The translations under genes were made by a program, and so were the position numbers. From an uncultured Ruminococcus sp. (GTDB lineage: Bacteria; Bacillota; Clostridia; Oscillospirales; Ruminococcaceae): a stretch of DNA of 7,677 bases. Under the pieces are notes generated by a model. The model was not told where the DNA came from. It worked only from the letters and a program-made list of their open reading frames with translations, and searched no databases. Numbering within the stretch: the stretch's first letter is position 1; each line of letters opens with the position of its first letter. Shown in pieces: positions 1-5,226 of the stretch. The DNA lies in NCBI GenBank assembly GCA_900556055.1, contig USNJ01000098.1, positions 1-7,677 of the forward strand. Direction: 5' to 3'.

Positions 1-1
1 T

Positions 2-826
2 GTTGGGTACAGCCTTTATCAGCTTTTTCTGATGTTCTGCTTCTGGAGCTTTATCGGCTGGTGTATCGAGGTCATTGATATGACTTATGAAACGGGTGAG
101 TATCAGAACAGAGGATTTCTGAATATGCCGTTCTGTCCTATTTACGGCTTCGGCGTGCTTGCTGTTGTGACGTTTACACGGCCTATTGCGGGAAGTCCGC
201 TGCTGCTTTTTGTGCTGTCGGCTGTTGTCTGCACTGCGCTTGAACTGCTTGTCGGCATCGGTCTTGAAAAGATATTCCACAACATCTGGTGGGATTATTC
301 GCATGAGAGGTTCAATTATAAGGGATATATCTGCCTGAAAGTAACGCTTTTATGGGGAATGGGCTGTCTGATCGTTGTCAAGATAGTTCATCCGATCGTT
401 GAGAAGATAATAAATGCGATCCCGTTCAAGGTCGGAATAGGGTTTATCATTACAATGTCGCTGCTGCTTATAATCGACATTATCTCGTCTGTCAGCGATG
501 TTGAGAACCTTAATAAGTATCTGCGGAAGATAGATGAAATATCCAAGCTTATGGTCGCAAGCTCGGTCATGATCGGTGAAAACCTTTCAAATGAAACGCT
601 TGATCTTGTTGAAAAATACAATCATCTTGTTGAACAGGCGGTGAATGCTCAGGGCCGTCTTATCCGTGCATTCCCGTACCTGAAAAGCTCTGCGTATTCA
701 AATGCGATGGAAACTATCAAGCGGAAATTTTTCGGGGATAAAAAGTACGAAAGCATTGCAGATCAGCTTGAAGTCAGAAAAAAACACATTCATGTTATGC
801 ATGATGATGACGATAATGAGAGATAA
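2..826 (+). CDS. CmpB-like putative ABC-transporter type IV membrane protein (5' end outside window)
   Basis: This looks like a member of the family annotated as 'putative ABC-transporter type IV' (CmpB-like), whose substrate is not established. The reading frame is open from base 2, before the ATG at 32. The residues before that ATG (GYSLYQLFL) continue the first membrane helix, so the true start probably lies upstream. Family hallmarks seen are SFIGWCIEV, NRGFLNMPFCPIYGFG, the LE...IF...WWDYS block and GYICLKVTLLWG. About five hydrophobic segments fill roughly the first 160 residues. The C-terminal ~100 residues are soluble, charged and probably helical or coiled-coil, ending in an acidic tail (HDDDDNER). 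The gene ends at a strong hairpin facing the convergent spoVA genes. Family assignment is fairly sure. Transport function is inference, because no ATPase partner is visible. Confidence 0.8.
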   Translation, partial: VGYSLYQLFLMFCFWSFIGWCIEVIDMTYETGEYQNRGFLNMPFCPIYGFGVLAVVTFTRPIAGSPLLLFVLSAVVCTALELLVGIGLEKIFHNIWWDYSHERFNYKGYICLKVTLLWGMGCLIVVKIVHPIVEKIINAIPFKVGIGFIITMSLLLIIDIISSVSDVENLNKYLRKIDEISKLMVASSVMIGENLSNETLDLVEKYNHLVEQAVNAQGRLIRAFPYLKSSAYSNAMETIKRKFFGDKKYESIADQLEVRKKHIHVMHDDDDNER

Positions 827-849
827 TTATTCTTATCGGATGTAAATAT

Positions 850-892
850 AAAGTCCCGTTTATCGGATATAGTGTCCGATAAACGGGACTTT
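850..892. terminator. Bidirectional terminator hairpin between convergent genes
   Basis: A perfect 18-bp inverted repeat has arms at 850-867 and 875-892 and a 7-nt loop (TATAGTG). It starts with AAAG and ends with CTTTT, so both strands carry a short T run after the stem. It lies 23 bp after the stop codon of the left-hand membrane gene and is the only strong hairpin downstream of spoVAE on the other strand. It plausibly ends both transcripts. The T runs are short (3-4), so efficiency is uncertain. Confidence 0.75.
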
Positions 893-1038
893 TGCTGTTG
901 GGGCAGTATATCGCCGTGAAACACGGTTGACGTTATGGGCGATGCATTGCTGCGGGAGAACTTTGCCGCAGATCACGTAAAAGCAGCGATAAAAAGACAA
1001 AAGCGGCAGTCAATGCAAGGTAAAATTATCCGAAAAAA

Positions 1039-1392
1039 TCATTTTTCCTTAGGCTTGAAGATCAGGGCGATCATAAGTCCGAAGAACATTGCGGCGGTTA
1101 TGCCTGCCGAGGACGAGGTGAGGCCGCCTGTCAGCGCACCCAGAAGCCCTTTTTCGGCAACGGCTTCCTTAACGCCTTCCGACAGTAGATAGCCGAAGCC
1201 TGTAAGCGGGACGGTAGCTCCCGCACCTGCGAAATCGACAAGCGGCTTGTAGATGCCAAGTGCGCCAAGAACAACGCCTGCGACGACATAGCAGACAAGA
1301 ATTCTTGCGGGGGTGAGCTTTGTGTAGTCGATAAGCACCTGACCGACTGCGCAGAACGCTCCGCCTATGAGAAATGCCCATAGATAGTCCAT
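1039..1392 (-). CDS. spoVAE: Stage V sporulation protein AE (SpoVAEb type)
   Basis: This is a small integral membrane protein of the SpoVAC/SpoVAEb family. It belongs to the SpoVA machinery that moves dipicolinic acid into the forespore and out again at germination. The start chosen is ATG at 1392, giving 117 aa, close to the family's normal length. It is preceded by GAAAGGAG seven bases upstream. The longer frame reaching 1497 would add 35 residues without family character and overlap spoVAD. Hydrophobic segments lie at about residues 3-20, 31-48, 55-70 and 95-112. The glycine-rich patch GALTGGLTSSSAGITAAMFFG (residues 85-105) is typical, and the short C-terminus is basic (KPKEK). The start lies 13 bp after the spoVAD stop, so the two genes are almost certainly co-transcribed. 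Confidence 0.93.
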   Translation of the reverse strand: MDYLWAFLIGGAFCAVGQVLIDYTKLTPARILVCYVVAGVVLGALGIYKPLVDFAGAGATVPLTGFGYLLSEGVKEAVAEKGLLGALTGGLTSSSAGITAAMFFGLMIALIFKPKEK

Positions 1393-1405
1393 TTTCTCAC
1401 TCCTT

Positions 1406-2437
1406 TCACCATGCTGTGCTGTTTGATATGTGGACGGCATGGGATATTCCGGGTATGCTTTCGCCCTGCTGGGACGCTGTCGGGGACATAAGCGCACCTG
1501 TTGCGCAGAACAGGATATTTTTCATTTCGCCGCTTTTCACTTTCGGCAGAAAATATCCGCAGAGGACGGAGGCACTGCATCCGCAGCCCGAGCCGCCTGC
1601 GTGTACGTCCTGTTCGTTGATGTCGAACATCATAACGCCGCAGTCGGAATGGTTTGACGAAATGTCGATGCCGTCATTGGCGAGAAGCTCGTAGAGCAGT
1701 TTTGTTCCGACTGTGCCGAGGTCGCCGGTGATTATGCGGTCAAAGTCGGACGGCTTTTTGCCTGTGTCATTTAGGTATGTGCGTATGACGTATGCGGCGG
1801 CGGGTGCCATCGCTGCGCCCATGTTGTTTGCATCGGTCACGCCGAGGTCGCATATTTTTCCGATGGAAACTCCCTTGACATATGGTGCGGCGGCTTTTTC
1901 GGTCACTATTGCCGCACCCGAGGCTGTGCAGGTCCACTGTGCTGTGGGTGTGCGCTGTCCGCCGTATGAAAGGGGAAGCCTGAACTGGCGCTCGGCTGTG
2001 CAGAAGTGTGACGATGTGACGGCGCAGATATGTCCGCCTGCGCCGCAGTCTGTGAGAAGCGAGGCAAGCAGAAGTCCCTCAGCCATGGTAGAGCATGCGC
2101 CGAACAGTCCGAGAAGCGGAATGTCGAACGAGCGCAGTCCGTAGGTCGAGCTTATGCACTGGTTCAGCAGGTCGCCCGCAAACATATAGTCGATGTCCTC
2201 GGGGGAGAGATCTCCTTTTGCGATCGCTGCCGCCACTGCACGGCGGAGCATCTCGCTTTCGCCCTTTTCCCATGTTTCCTGTCCGAAATAGGCATCTTTT
2301 TCGCAGATGTCAAAATATTCGCCGAGCGGTCCTTCGCTTTCTTTCTGTCCGACGACAGAGGCAAAGCTGTGTATCGACGGTGTGTTTTTCAGAATAAAGG
2401 TATTTCCCGTTAGTTTTATCGGTCTCAGTCCTTTCAT
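1406..2437 (-). CDS. spoVAD: Stage V sporulation protein AD
   Basis: SpoVAD has a thiolase-like fold and, in Bacillus, is a dipicolinic-acid-binding protein of the SpoVA channel in the spore inner membrane. The protein is 343 aa from ATG 2437, close to the usual ~338. Conserved blocks are GPLGEYFD, AGDLLNQ, LFGACSTM, TSSHFCTAERQFR, DLGVTDANNMGAAMAPAAA, TGDLGTVG, HSDCGVMMFD, GGSGCGCSA and ATGALMSPTASQQGESIP. The stop codon TGA overlaps the spoVAE ribosome binding site. The start is uncertain. ATG 2479 would give 357 aa but has no clear RBS. ATG 2437 has AAGGAAA 15 nt upstream. An internal AAAGGA sits 9 nt before an ATA codon where family homology begins (IKLTG). No convincing sporulation-sigma promoter was found upstream. 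spoVAC, the usual upstream neighbour, is absent. Confidence 0.93.
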   Translation of the reverse strand: MKGLRPIKLTGNTFILKNTPSIHSFASVVGQKESEGPLGEYFDICEKDAYFGQETWEKGESEMLRRAVAAAIAKGDLSPEDIDYMFAGDLLNQCISSTYGLRSFDIPLLGLFGACSTMAEGLLLASLLTDCGAGGHICAVTSSHFCTAERQFRLPLSYGGQRTPTAQWTCTASGAAIVTEKAAAPYVKGVSIGKICDLGVTDANNMGAAMAPAAAYVIRTYLNDTGKKPSDFDRIITGDLGTVGTKLLYELLANDGIDISSNHSDCGVMMFDINEQDVHAGGSGCGCSASVLCGYFLPKVKSGEMKNILFCATGALMSPTASQQGESIPGISHAVHISNSTAW

Positions 2438-2589
2438 CGGCAGGCTGATATATTTCCTTGGAAATATTACCGTCTGCATTGCTTTCGGGAATAGTTTTTC
2501 TCTTTTTTATGCAGAATATGCGGGAAAAGGTCAGAATTTTTTTGATGTCAGCATTGATCTGCTGAAAAAGATGGATGGAAAAACAAATA

Positions 2590-2635
2590 AAAAGCAGCGA
2601 TACCGTCCGTTTTATCGGACAGTATCGCTGCTTTT
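2590..2635 (-). terminator. Rho-independent terminator of the cyclophilin gene
   Basis: A 14-bp perfect stem (2590-2603 with 2622-2635) is capped, after one C/A mismatch, by a 5-bp stem (2605-2609 with 2616-2620) and a 6-nt loop. On the minus strand the stem is followed by a T-rich tail (CTTTTTATTTGTTTTT). It begins 21 bp after the cyclophilin stop codon and separates that gene from spoVAD. Confidence 0.88.
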
Positions 2636-2656
2636 GCTATTCATAAGTTTCAGGGA

Positions 2657-3130
2657 TCAGTCAACAAGGTAAACCTTTGCCATTCTCTGATCCTGAACGG
2701 GACGGTCGCCCCAGCCTGTTTCGCACTCAGCGATCTCATCGACAACGTCCATGCCTTCAACTACCTTGCCGAATGCAGCATAGTCGCCGTCAAGATGCGG
2801 AGCGTCCTGATGCATGATAAAGAACTGGCTGCTTGCGCTGTCCTTCATCATAGAACGAGCCATGGAGATGACACCTCTTGTATGCTTGAGGTCATTCTTG
2901 ACACCGTTTGATGCAAACTCGCCCTTGATCTTTTCCTTGGATCCGCCCATGCCGGTTCCCTCGGGATCGCCGCCCTGGATCATAAATCCGTTGATAACTC
3001 TATGGAAAATGAGTCCGTCATAAAAGCCCTCGGATACAAGCTTTTCAAAGTTCTTTACTGTGATGGGGGCAGTCTCGGGGTAAAGCTCGAGCTTGATCTT
3101 CTTGCCGTTTTCCATTTCAATAACTACCAT
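2657..3130 (-). CDS. Peptidyl-prolyl cis-trans isomerase, cyclophilin type (small cytoplasmic form)
   Basis: This enzyme catalyses cis-trans isomerisation of X-Pro bonds during protein folding. The protein is 157 aa, a single cyclophilin domain with no signal peptide or membrane segment, so it is probably cytoplasmic. Catalytic residues are visible by comparison with human CypA: R44, F49, M50 and Q52 in FHRVINGFMIQGGD, Q102 and F104 in SSQFFIMHQ, and L113 in PHLDGDYAAFG. The CypA tryptophan position (W121) is His112 here, as is common in bacterial forms, which usually implies weak cyclosporin binding. The start ATG 3130 has AAAGGAAG about 8 nt upstream. The gene has its own promoter (3165-3193) and terminator (2590-2635), so it is monocistronic. 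No gene symbol is given because ppiA/ppiB naming is not reliable here. Confidence 0.95.
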   Translation of the reverse strand: MVVIEMENGKKIKLELYPETAPITVKNFEKLVSEGFYDGLIFHRVINGFMIQGGDPEGTGMGGSKEKIKGEFASNGVKNDLKHTRGVISMARSMMKDSASSQFFIMHQDAPHLDGDYAAFGKVVEGMDVVDEIAECETGWGDRPVQDQRMAKVYLVD

Positions 3131-3164
3131 AGTGATTCTTCCTTTCAGTTTTTACAATATTGAT

Positions 3165-3193
3165 ATTATACCACACTTTTCAGTGAATTTCAA
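3165..3193 (-). promoter_or_regulatory. Vegetative promoter of the cyclophilin gene
   Basis: On the minus strand there is TTGAAA (3193-3188), a 17-bp spacer and TATAAT (3170-3165), with a TGG extension just before the -10 box. This is a near-consensus sigma-A promoter. It predicts a transcript start around 3158 and a 5' leader of roughly 28 nt. Confidence 0.8.
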
Positions 3194-3224
3194 TGATAAT
3201 TTGCATATGGCTGCTGATATTATA

Positions 3225-3340
3225 TTGTAAACTTATGTTATCTATATATAAATAGAAAAACATACATTCAGAAATAGAAATACTGTTTCTATTTCTGAAT
3301 TAAATTGAAATAGTGAATATTTCAATTATTAGGTTTACAA
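3225..3340. repeat. Nested AT-rich inverted-repeat cluster
   Basis: Three dyads lie in this gene-free stretch. An outer pair is TTGTAAAC(T)TA at 3225-3235 against its complement at 3330-3340, with one mismatch. Inside are a perfect 15-bp hairpin (3266-3280 with 3286-3300, loop TACTG) and a perfect 10-bp hairpin (3303-3312 with 3318-3327, loop GTGAA). The segment sits upstream of the cyclophilin promoter and downstream of the metA terminator. No run of T follows the 15-bp hairpin, so it is not an obvious terminator, and no target-site duplication is visible around the outer repeats. Its function is unknown. It could be a fold-back element, a regulator-binding region or a small structured RNA. 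Confidence 0.6.
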
Positions 3341-3359
3341 CCGGCATAAAGATAAAAAA

Positions 3360-3383
3360 TCCGCCGATAAAACTATCGGCGGA
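3360..3383 (-). terminator. metA: Rho-independent terminator of metA
   Basis: A GC-rich 10-bp stem (3360-3369 with 3374-3383) with the 4-nt loop AAAC is followed on the minus strand by a run of six T (complement of 3354-3359). It lies 27 bp after the metA stop codon. Confidence 0.9.
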
Positions 3384-3410
3384 AAATATTGCTTGTAATT
3401 CTGCGGAATG

Positions 3411-4325
3411 TCAGAGATTTTTCAGATCGTAAGGTGTCTTCTGATATACACAGTAGTTCAGCCAGTTTGAGAAAAGCAGGTTAGCGTGGCATCTCCAGGT
3501 AAAAACGGGAGGCTTGGAAGGATCGTCATCGGGGAAATAGTTGTAGGGTATGTCTATCTGTTCGCCCTTGTTGAGGTCACGGAAATACTCGTTTGCAAGT
3601 GTGTTGCGGTCGTATTCCGAGTGACCTGTGATGAAAAACTGTCTGCCGTGCTTTTCGGCTACTATATGTACTCCCGAAATATCGGAAGAGGTGAGTACCT
3701 TCAGCATTGACACTCTTTCAACATCAATGCGCTTGATCTCCGTGTGGCGTGAGTGGGGGACATAGAAGATCTCGTCAAATCCCTTTAAAAGCGGGTGATC
3801 CTGAACTTCAAGATGGTGGGGGAAAATGCCGAACATCTTCTTGTCAAGGTCGTGCTTAGGGATGCCGTAATGATAGTAAAGTCCCGCATATGCGCCCCAG
3901 CAGATGTGCATGGTCGAGAAAACGTTGGTCGTTGTCCACTTCATTATCCCGCAAAGCTCTTTCCAGTAATCGACCTCCTCGAACGGGAACTGCTCGACAG
4001 GAGCGCCTGTGATGATAAGTCCGTCGAAACGCTCATCTTTTATCTCATCAAAGGTCTTGTAAAATTTTGTCAGATGCTCGATCGAGGTGTTCTTTGAACG
4101 GTGCGAAGCGGTCTGGATAAGCTCAATATCCACCTGAATAGGCGTGTTGCTGAGGAGACGAAGTATCTGAGTCTCGGTTTCTATCTTCTTCGGCATAAGG
4201 TTCAGAATAGCGACTTTCAGTGGACGTATATCCTGATGAGACGCAACATCGTCCTTCATAACGAAAATATTCTCATTCTGAAGCGTAGTGAACGCAGGAA
4301 GATTGTTCGATATTTTTATCGGCAT
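3411..4325 (-). CDS. metA: Homoserine O-acetyltransferase (MetA/HTS family)
   Basis: This enzyme acylates the hydroxyl of L-homoserine, the committing step of methionine synthesis. It is 304 aa, full length for the HTS family. The catalytic cysteine is C142 (HICWGAYAG). The catalytic histidine and glutamate are H235 and E237 (ITGHSEYD). Residue 111 is Glu (TGAPVEQ). In this family Glu111 is associated with acetyl-CoA use, whereas E. coli MetA has Gly and uses succinyl-CoA, so acetyltransferase activity is predicted despite the common 'succinyltransferase' label. Start ATG 4325 has GAGGAGG 7 nt upstream. The gene is a single transcription unit with a nearby promoter (about 24 nt leader) and its own terminator. 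The leader is too short for a SAM riboswitch or T-box, so any methionine control would have to act otherwise. Confidence 0.96.
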   Translation of the reverse strand: MPIKISNNLPAFTTLQNENIFVMKDDVASHQDIRPLKVAILNLMPKKIETETQILRLLSNTPIQVDIELIQTASHRSKNTSIEHLTKFYKTFDEIKDERFDGLIITGAPVEQFPFEEVDYWKELCGIMKWTTTNVFSTMHICWGAYAGLYYHYGIPKHDLDKKMFGIFPHHLEVQDHPLLKGFDEIFYVPHSRHTEIKRIDVERVSMLKVLTSSDISGVHIVAEKHGRQFFITGHSEYDRNTLANEYFRDLNKGEQIDIPYNYFPDDDPSKPPVFTWRCHANLLFSNWLNYCVYQKTPYDLKNL

Positions 4326-4355
4326 TTCGGAACCTCCTCATAATGCAATATTTCT

Positions 4356-4383
4356 ATTATAGCATGGTAATCTTAACAAACAA
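4356..4383 (-). promoter_or_regulatory. metA: Probable metA promoter
   Basis: On the minus strand TATAAT (4361-4356) lies 16 bp after a weak -35 candidate, TTGTTT (4383-4378). A start near 4349 leaves a leader of about 24 nt containing only the AGGAGG site. The -10 is perfect and the -35 matches only TTG, so the call rests mainly on the -10 and its position. Confidence 0.6.
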
Positions 4384-4454
4384 TTAACGTGCGGTTATTT
4401 TTTATTTTGGATAATTTACTTTTGCGGGATATGCAGCCGTAAATGAATCCGCAG

Positions 4455-4651
4455 TCAAGTCAGGACCGTGCATTTTCTTCTTCCGGGAGACAGATATCTT
4501 CCGAAAAAGTGTGTGTTCTCCCGGGGACATATTGCGTCAGGGGCTTTCTATCCCACGGGAGTGCGAACATAAAGCTGCGGGGGACAGCGATGCTCCGTTG
4601 GAAGAAAAGTCACGGTACATTCCTTACAAACGGCGAAAAAAGGAGACTTGA
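4455..4651 (+). ncRNA. ssrS: Candidate 6S RNA
   Basis: A rod-like fold with 6S architecture is visible; 6S RNA binds housekeeping RNA polymerase by mimicking an open promoter. The closing stem pairs 4465-4470 with 4611-4616, then 4473-4481 with 4600-4608, then 4484-4486 with 4595-4597. A large internal bubble follows. Its 5' strand (about 4490-4512, ACAGATATCTTCCG) resembles the E. coli bubble start. Its 3' strand (about 4571-4592) holds a small GCTG/CAGC hairpin, a known feature of Gram-positive 6S. The apical arm pairs TGTTC/GAACA (4514-4518 with 4565-4569), TCCCG/CGGGA (4519-4523 with 4556-4560) and GGGA/TCCC (4524-4527 with 4551-4554). TCAAGTC (4455-4461) can also pair with GACTTGA (4645-4651), so the ends are estimates. 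No strong promoter or terminator was seen. The strand choice rests on the resemblance to E. coli 6S. The plus-strand reading frame at 4443-4667 overlapping it has no protein character. Confidence 0.62.
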
Positions 4652-4693
4652 AAGGTCAGAAAAGTAAAATTATAAAAAAATCCAAAAAAACAC

Positions 4694-4722
4694 TTGACAA
4701 ATCAGAAATGCTGTGATATAAT
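4694..4722 (+). promoter_or_regulatory. Perfect consensus promoter of the tRNA gene
   Basis: TTGACA (4694-4699), an exact 17-bp spacer and TATAAT (4717-4722) are present, with an extended -10 dinucleotide (TGA just before the -10). Both hexamers match the sigma-A consensus completely, as expected for a stable RNA gene. Transcription should start around 4729, some 16 nt before the mature tRNA. Confidence 0.92.
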
Positions 4723-4744
4723 AAAGTACGCTGATTGAAGAAAT

Positions 4745-4821
4745 GCGTTGTTAGCTCAGCTGGATAGAGTGACTGGCTACGAACCAGTAGGTCAGGGGTT
4801 CGAGTCCCTTACAGCGCACCA
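4745..4821 (+). tRNA. tRNA-Arg (anticodon ACG), CCA encoded
   Basis: A complete cloverleaf is readable. The acceptor stem is GCGTTGT with ACAGCGC (one G-U), and the discriminator is A4818, followed by encoded CCA (4819-4821). The D stem is GCTC/GAGT. The anticodon stem is ACTGG/CCAGT with loop CTACGAA, giving anticodon ACG (read as ICG after deamination, for CGU/CGC/CGA arginine codons). The T stem is AGGGG/CCCTT with loop TTCGAGT. It is a single-gene unit with its own promoter and terminator. Confidence 0.97.
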
Positions 4822-4823
4822 GC

Positions 4824-4854
4824 AAACCCGTTCAAGCTTTTTGGACGGGTTTTT
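4824..4854 (+). terminator. Rho-independent terminator of tRNA-Arg
   Basis: A 12-bp stem (4824-4835 with 4841-4852, one G-U pair) with loop GCTTT runs into a T stretch at 4850-4854 and a second T run after one C. It begins 3 nt after the CCA end and separates the tRNA from the leuA leader. Confidence 0.92.
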
Positions 4855-4875
4855 CTTTTATTTTCAAAAAACCTC

Positions 4876-4904
4876 TTGACAAACGGAAAAATATGTGTTA
4901 TGCT
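4876..4904 (+). promoter_or_regulatory. leuA: Promoter of the leuA T-box transcript
   Basis: TTGACA (4876-4881), a 17-bp spacer and TATGCT (4899-4904) are present, with an extended -10 (TGT before the box). Start is predicted near 4911, directly before the T-box stem I. Confidence 0.82.
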
Positions 4905-4910
4905 TTAATC

Positions 4911-5193
4911 AATATATCAAATGCTTTGACAGGAAGAAAGATCTTCAGCAGCATTTTCAGAAAGTCGGCGGCAGATGTAAGCCGATAATGCATGGAGATT
5001 ATAACTCGTCCTTGAGCTGTCAGCTGAACGGCTTTGGCTTATTAGGTGTGACCGGAATGCTCCCGTTAAAGAGCCGCACATTGATAGATGTGTCCAAAGG
5101 TGCGGACAGTTTGTCCGAACAAGAGTGGTACCGTGGAAGTATTTGATTTATCGCTTTCATCTCTTGCATTATGCATGAGATGGGAGCTTTTTT
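4911..5193 (+). promoter_or_regulatory. T-box leader (leucine, CUC specifier) controlling leuA
   Basis: This is a tRNA-sensing transcriptional attenuator. Stem I is closed by TGACAG (4927-4932) with CTGTCA (5017-5022). Above it GATCTTCA (4940-4947) pairs with TGGAGATT (4993-5000), GCATT (4951-4955) with AATGC (4987-4991), and TCGGC (4965-4969) with GCCGA (4981-4985). The specifier candidate is CTC (5005-5007), a leucine codon, in the unpaired 3' strand below the second helix. The T-box core is GAGTGGTACCGTGG (5123-5136). Its UGGU (5126-5129) can pair with an uncharged ACCA tRNA end. The antiterminator pairs CAAGAG (5120-5125) with CTCTTG (5161-5166) and GTGGAAG (5133-5139) with 5154-5160, leaving the usual 7-nt bulge. 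Uncharged tRNA-Leu would stabilise this form and allow leuA expression. Confidence 0.95.
5153..5193 (+). terminator. Intrinsic terminator of the leuA T-box
   Basis: Arms 5153-5163 and 5177-5187 form an 11-bp stem with two G-U pairs, and an inner TGCA/TGCA (5165-5168 is offset by one T; inner pairs 5166-5168 region with 5172-5175) can extend it. Six T follow (5188-5193). Its 5' arm overlaps the 3' arm of the antiterminator (5154-5166), so the two folds exclude each other. Confidence 0.92.
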
Positions 5194-5226
5194 AGTTTCC
5201 GAAAAAATTGAAAGGATCGTGTTATC

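Noticed and set aside
950..971. Small CTGCGG/CCGCAG hairpin downstream of spoVAE
   Set aside because: It has only 6 bp with a 10-nt loop and no T run on either strand, so it is not a credible terminator.
935..1192. Plus-strand reading frame of 85 codons
   Set aside because: It lies mostly antisense to spoVAE, has no family resemblance and no ribosome binding site, and its composition follows the opposite-strand gene.
1713..2413. Overlapping plus-strand frames antisense to spoVAD
   Set aside because: They are shadows of a clearly conserved gene on the other strand. Their residues are Arg/Ser/Pro-rich without domain character.
3219..3224. Second minus-strand TATAAT upstream of the cyclophilin gene
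   Set aside because: No -35 element lies at a suitable distance, and the promoter at 3165-3193 is far better and closer to the gene.
3225..3340. Complete transposable element
   Set aside because: No transposase, no clear target duplication and an imperfect outer repeat. It is kept only as an unexplained repeat cluster.
4443..4667. Plus-strand frame of 74 codons before the tRNA
   Set aside because: It has no ribosome binding site, no recognisable protein features, and overlaps a region with strong RNA secondary structure that explains the sequence better.
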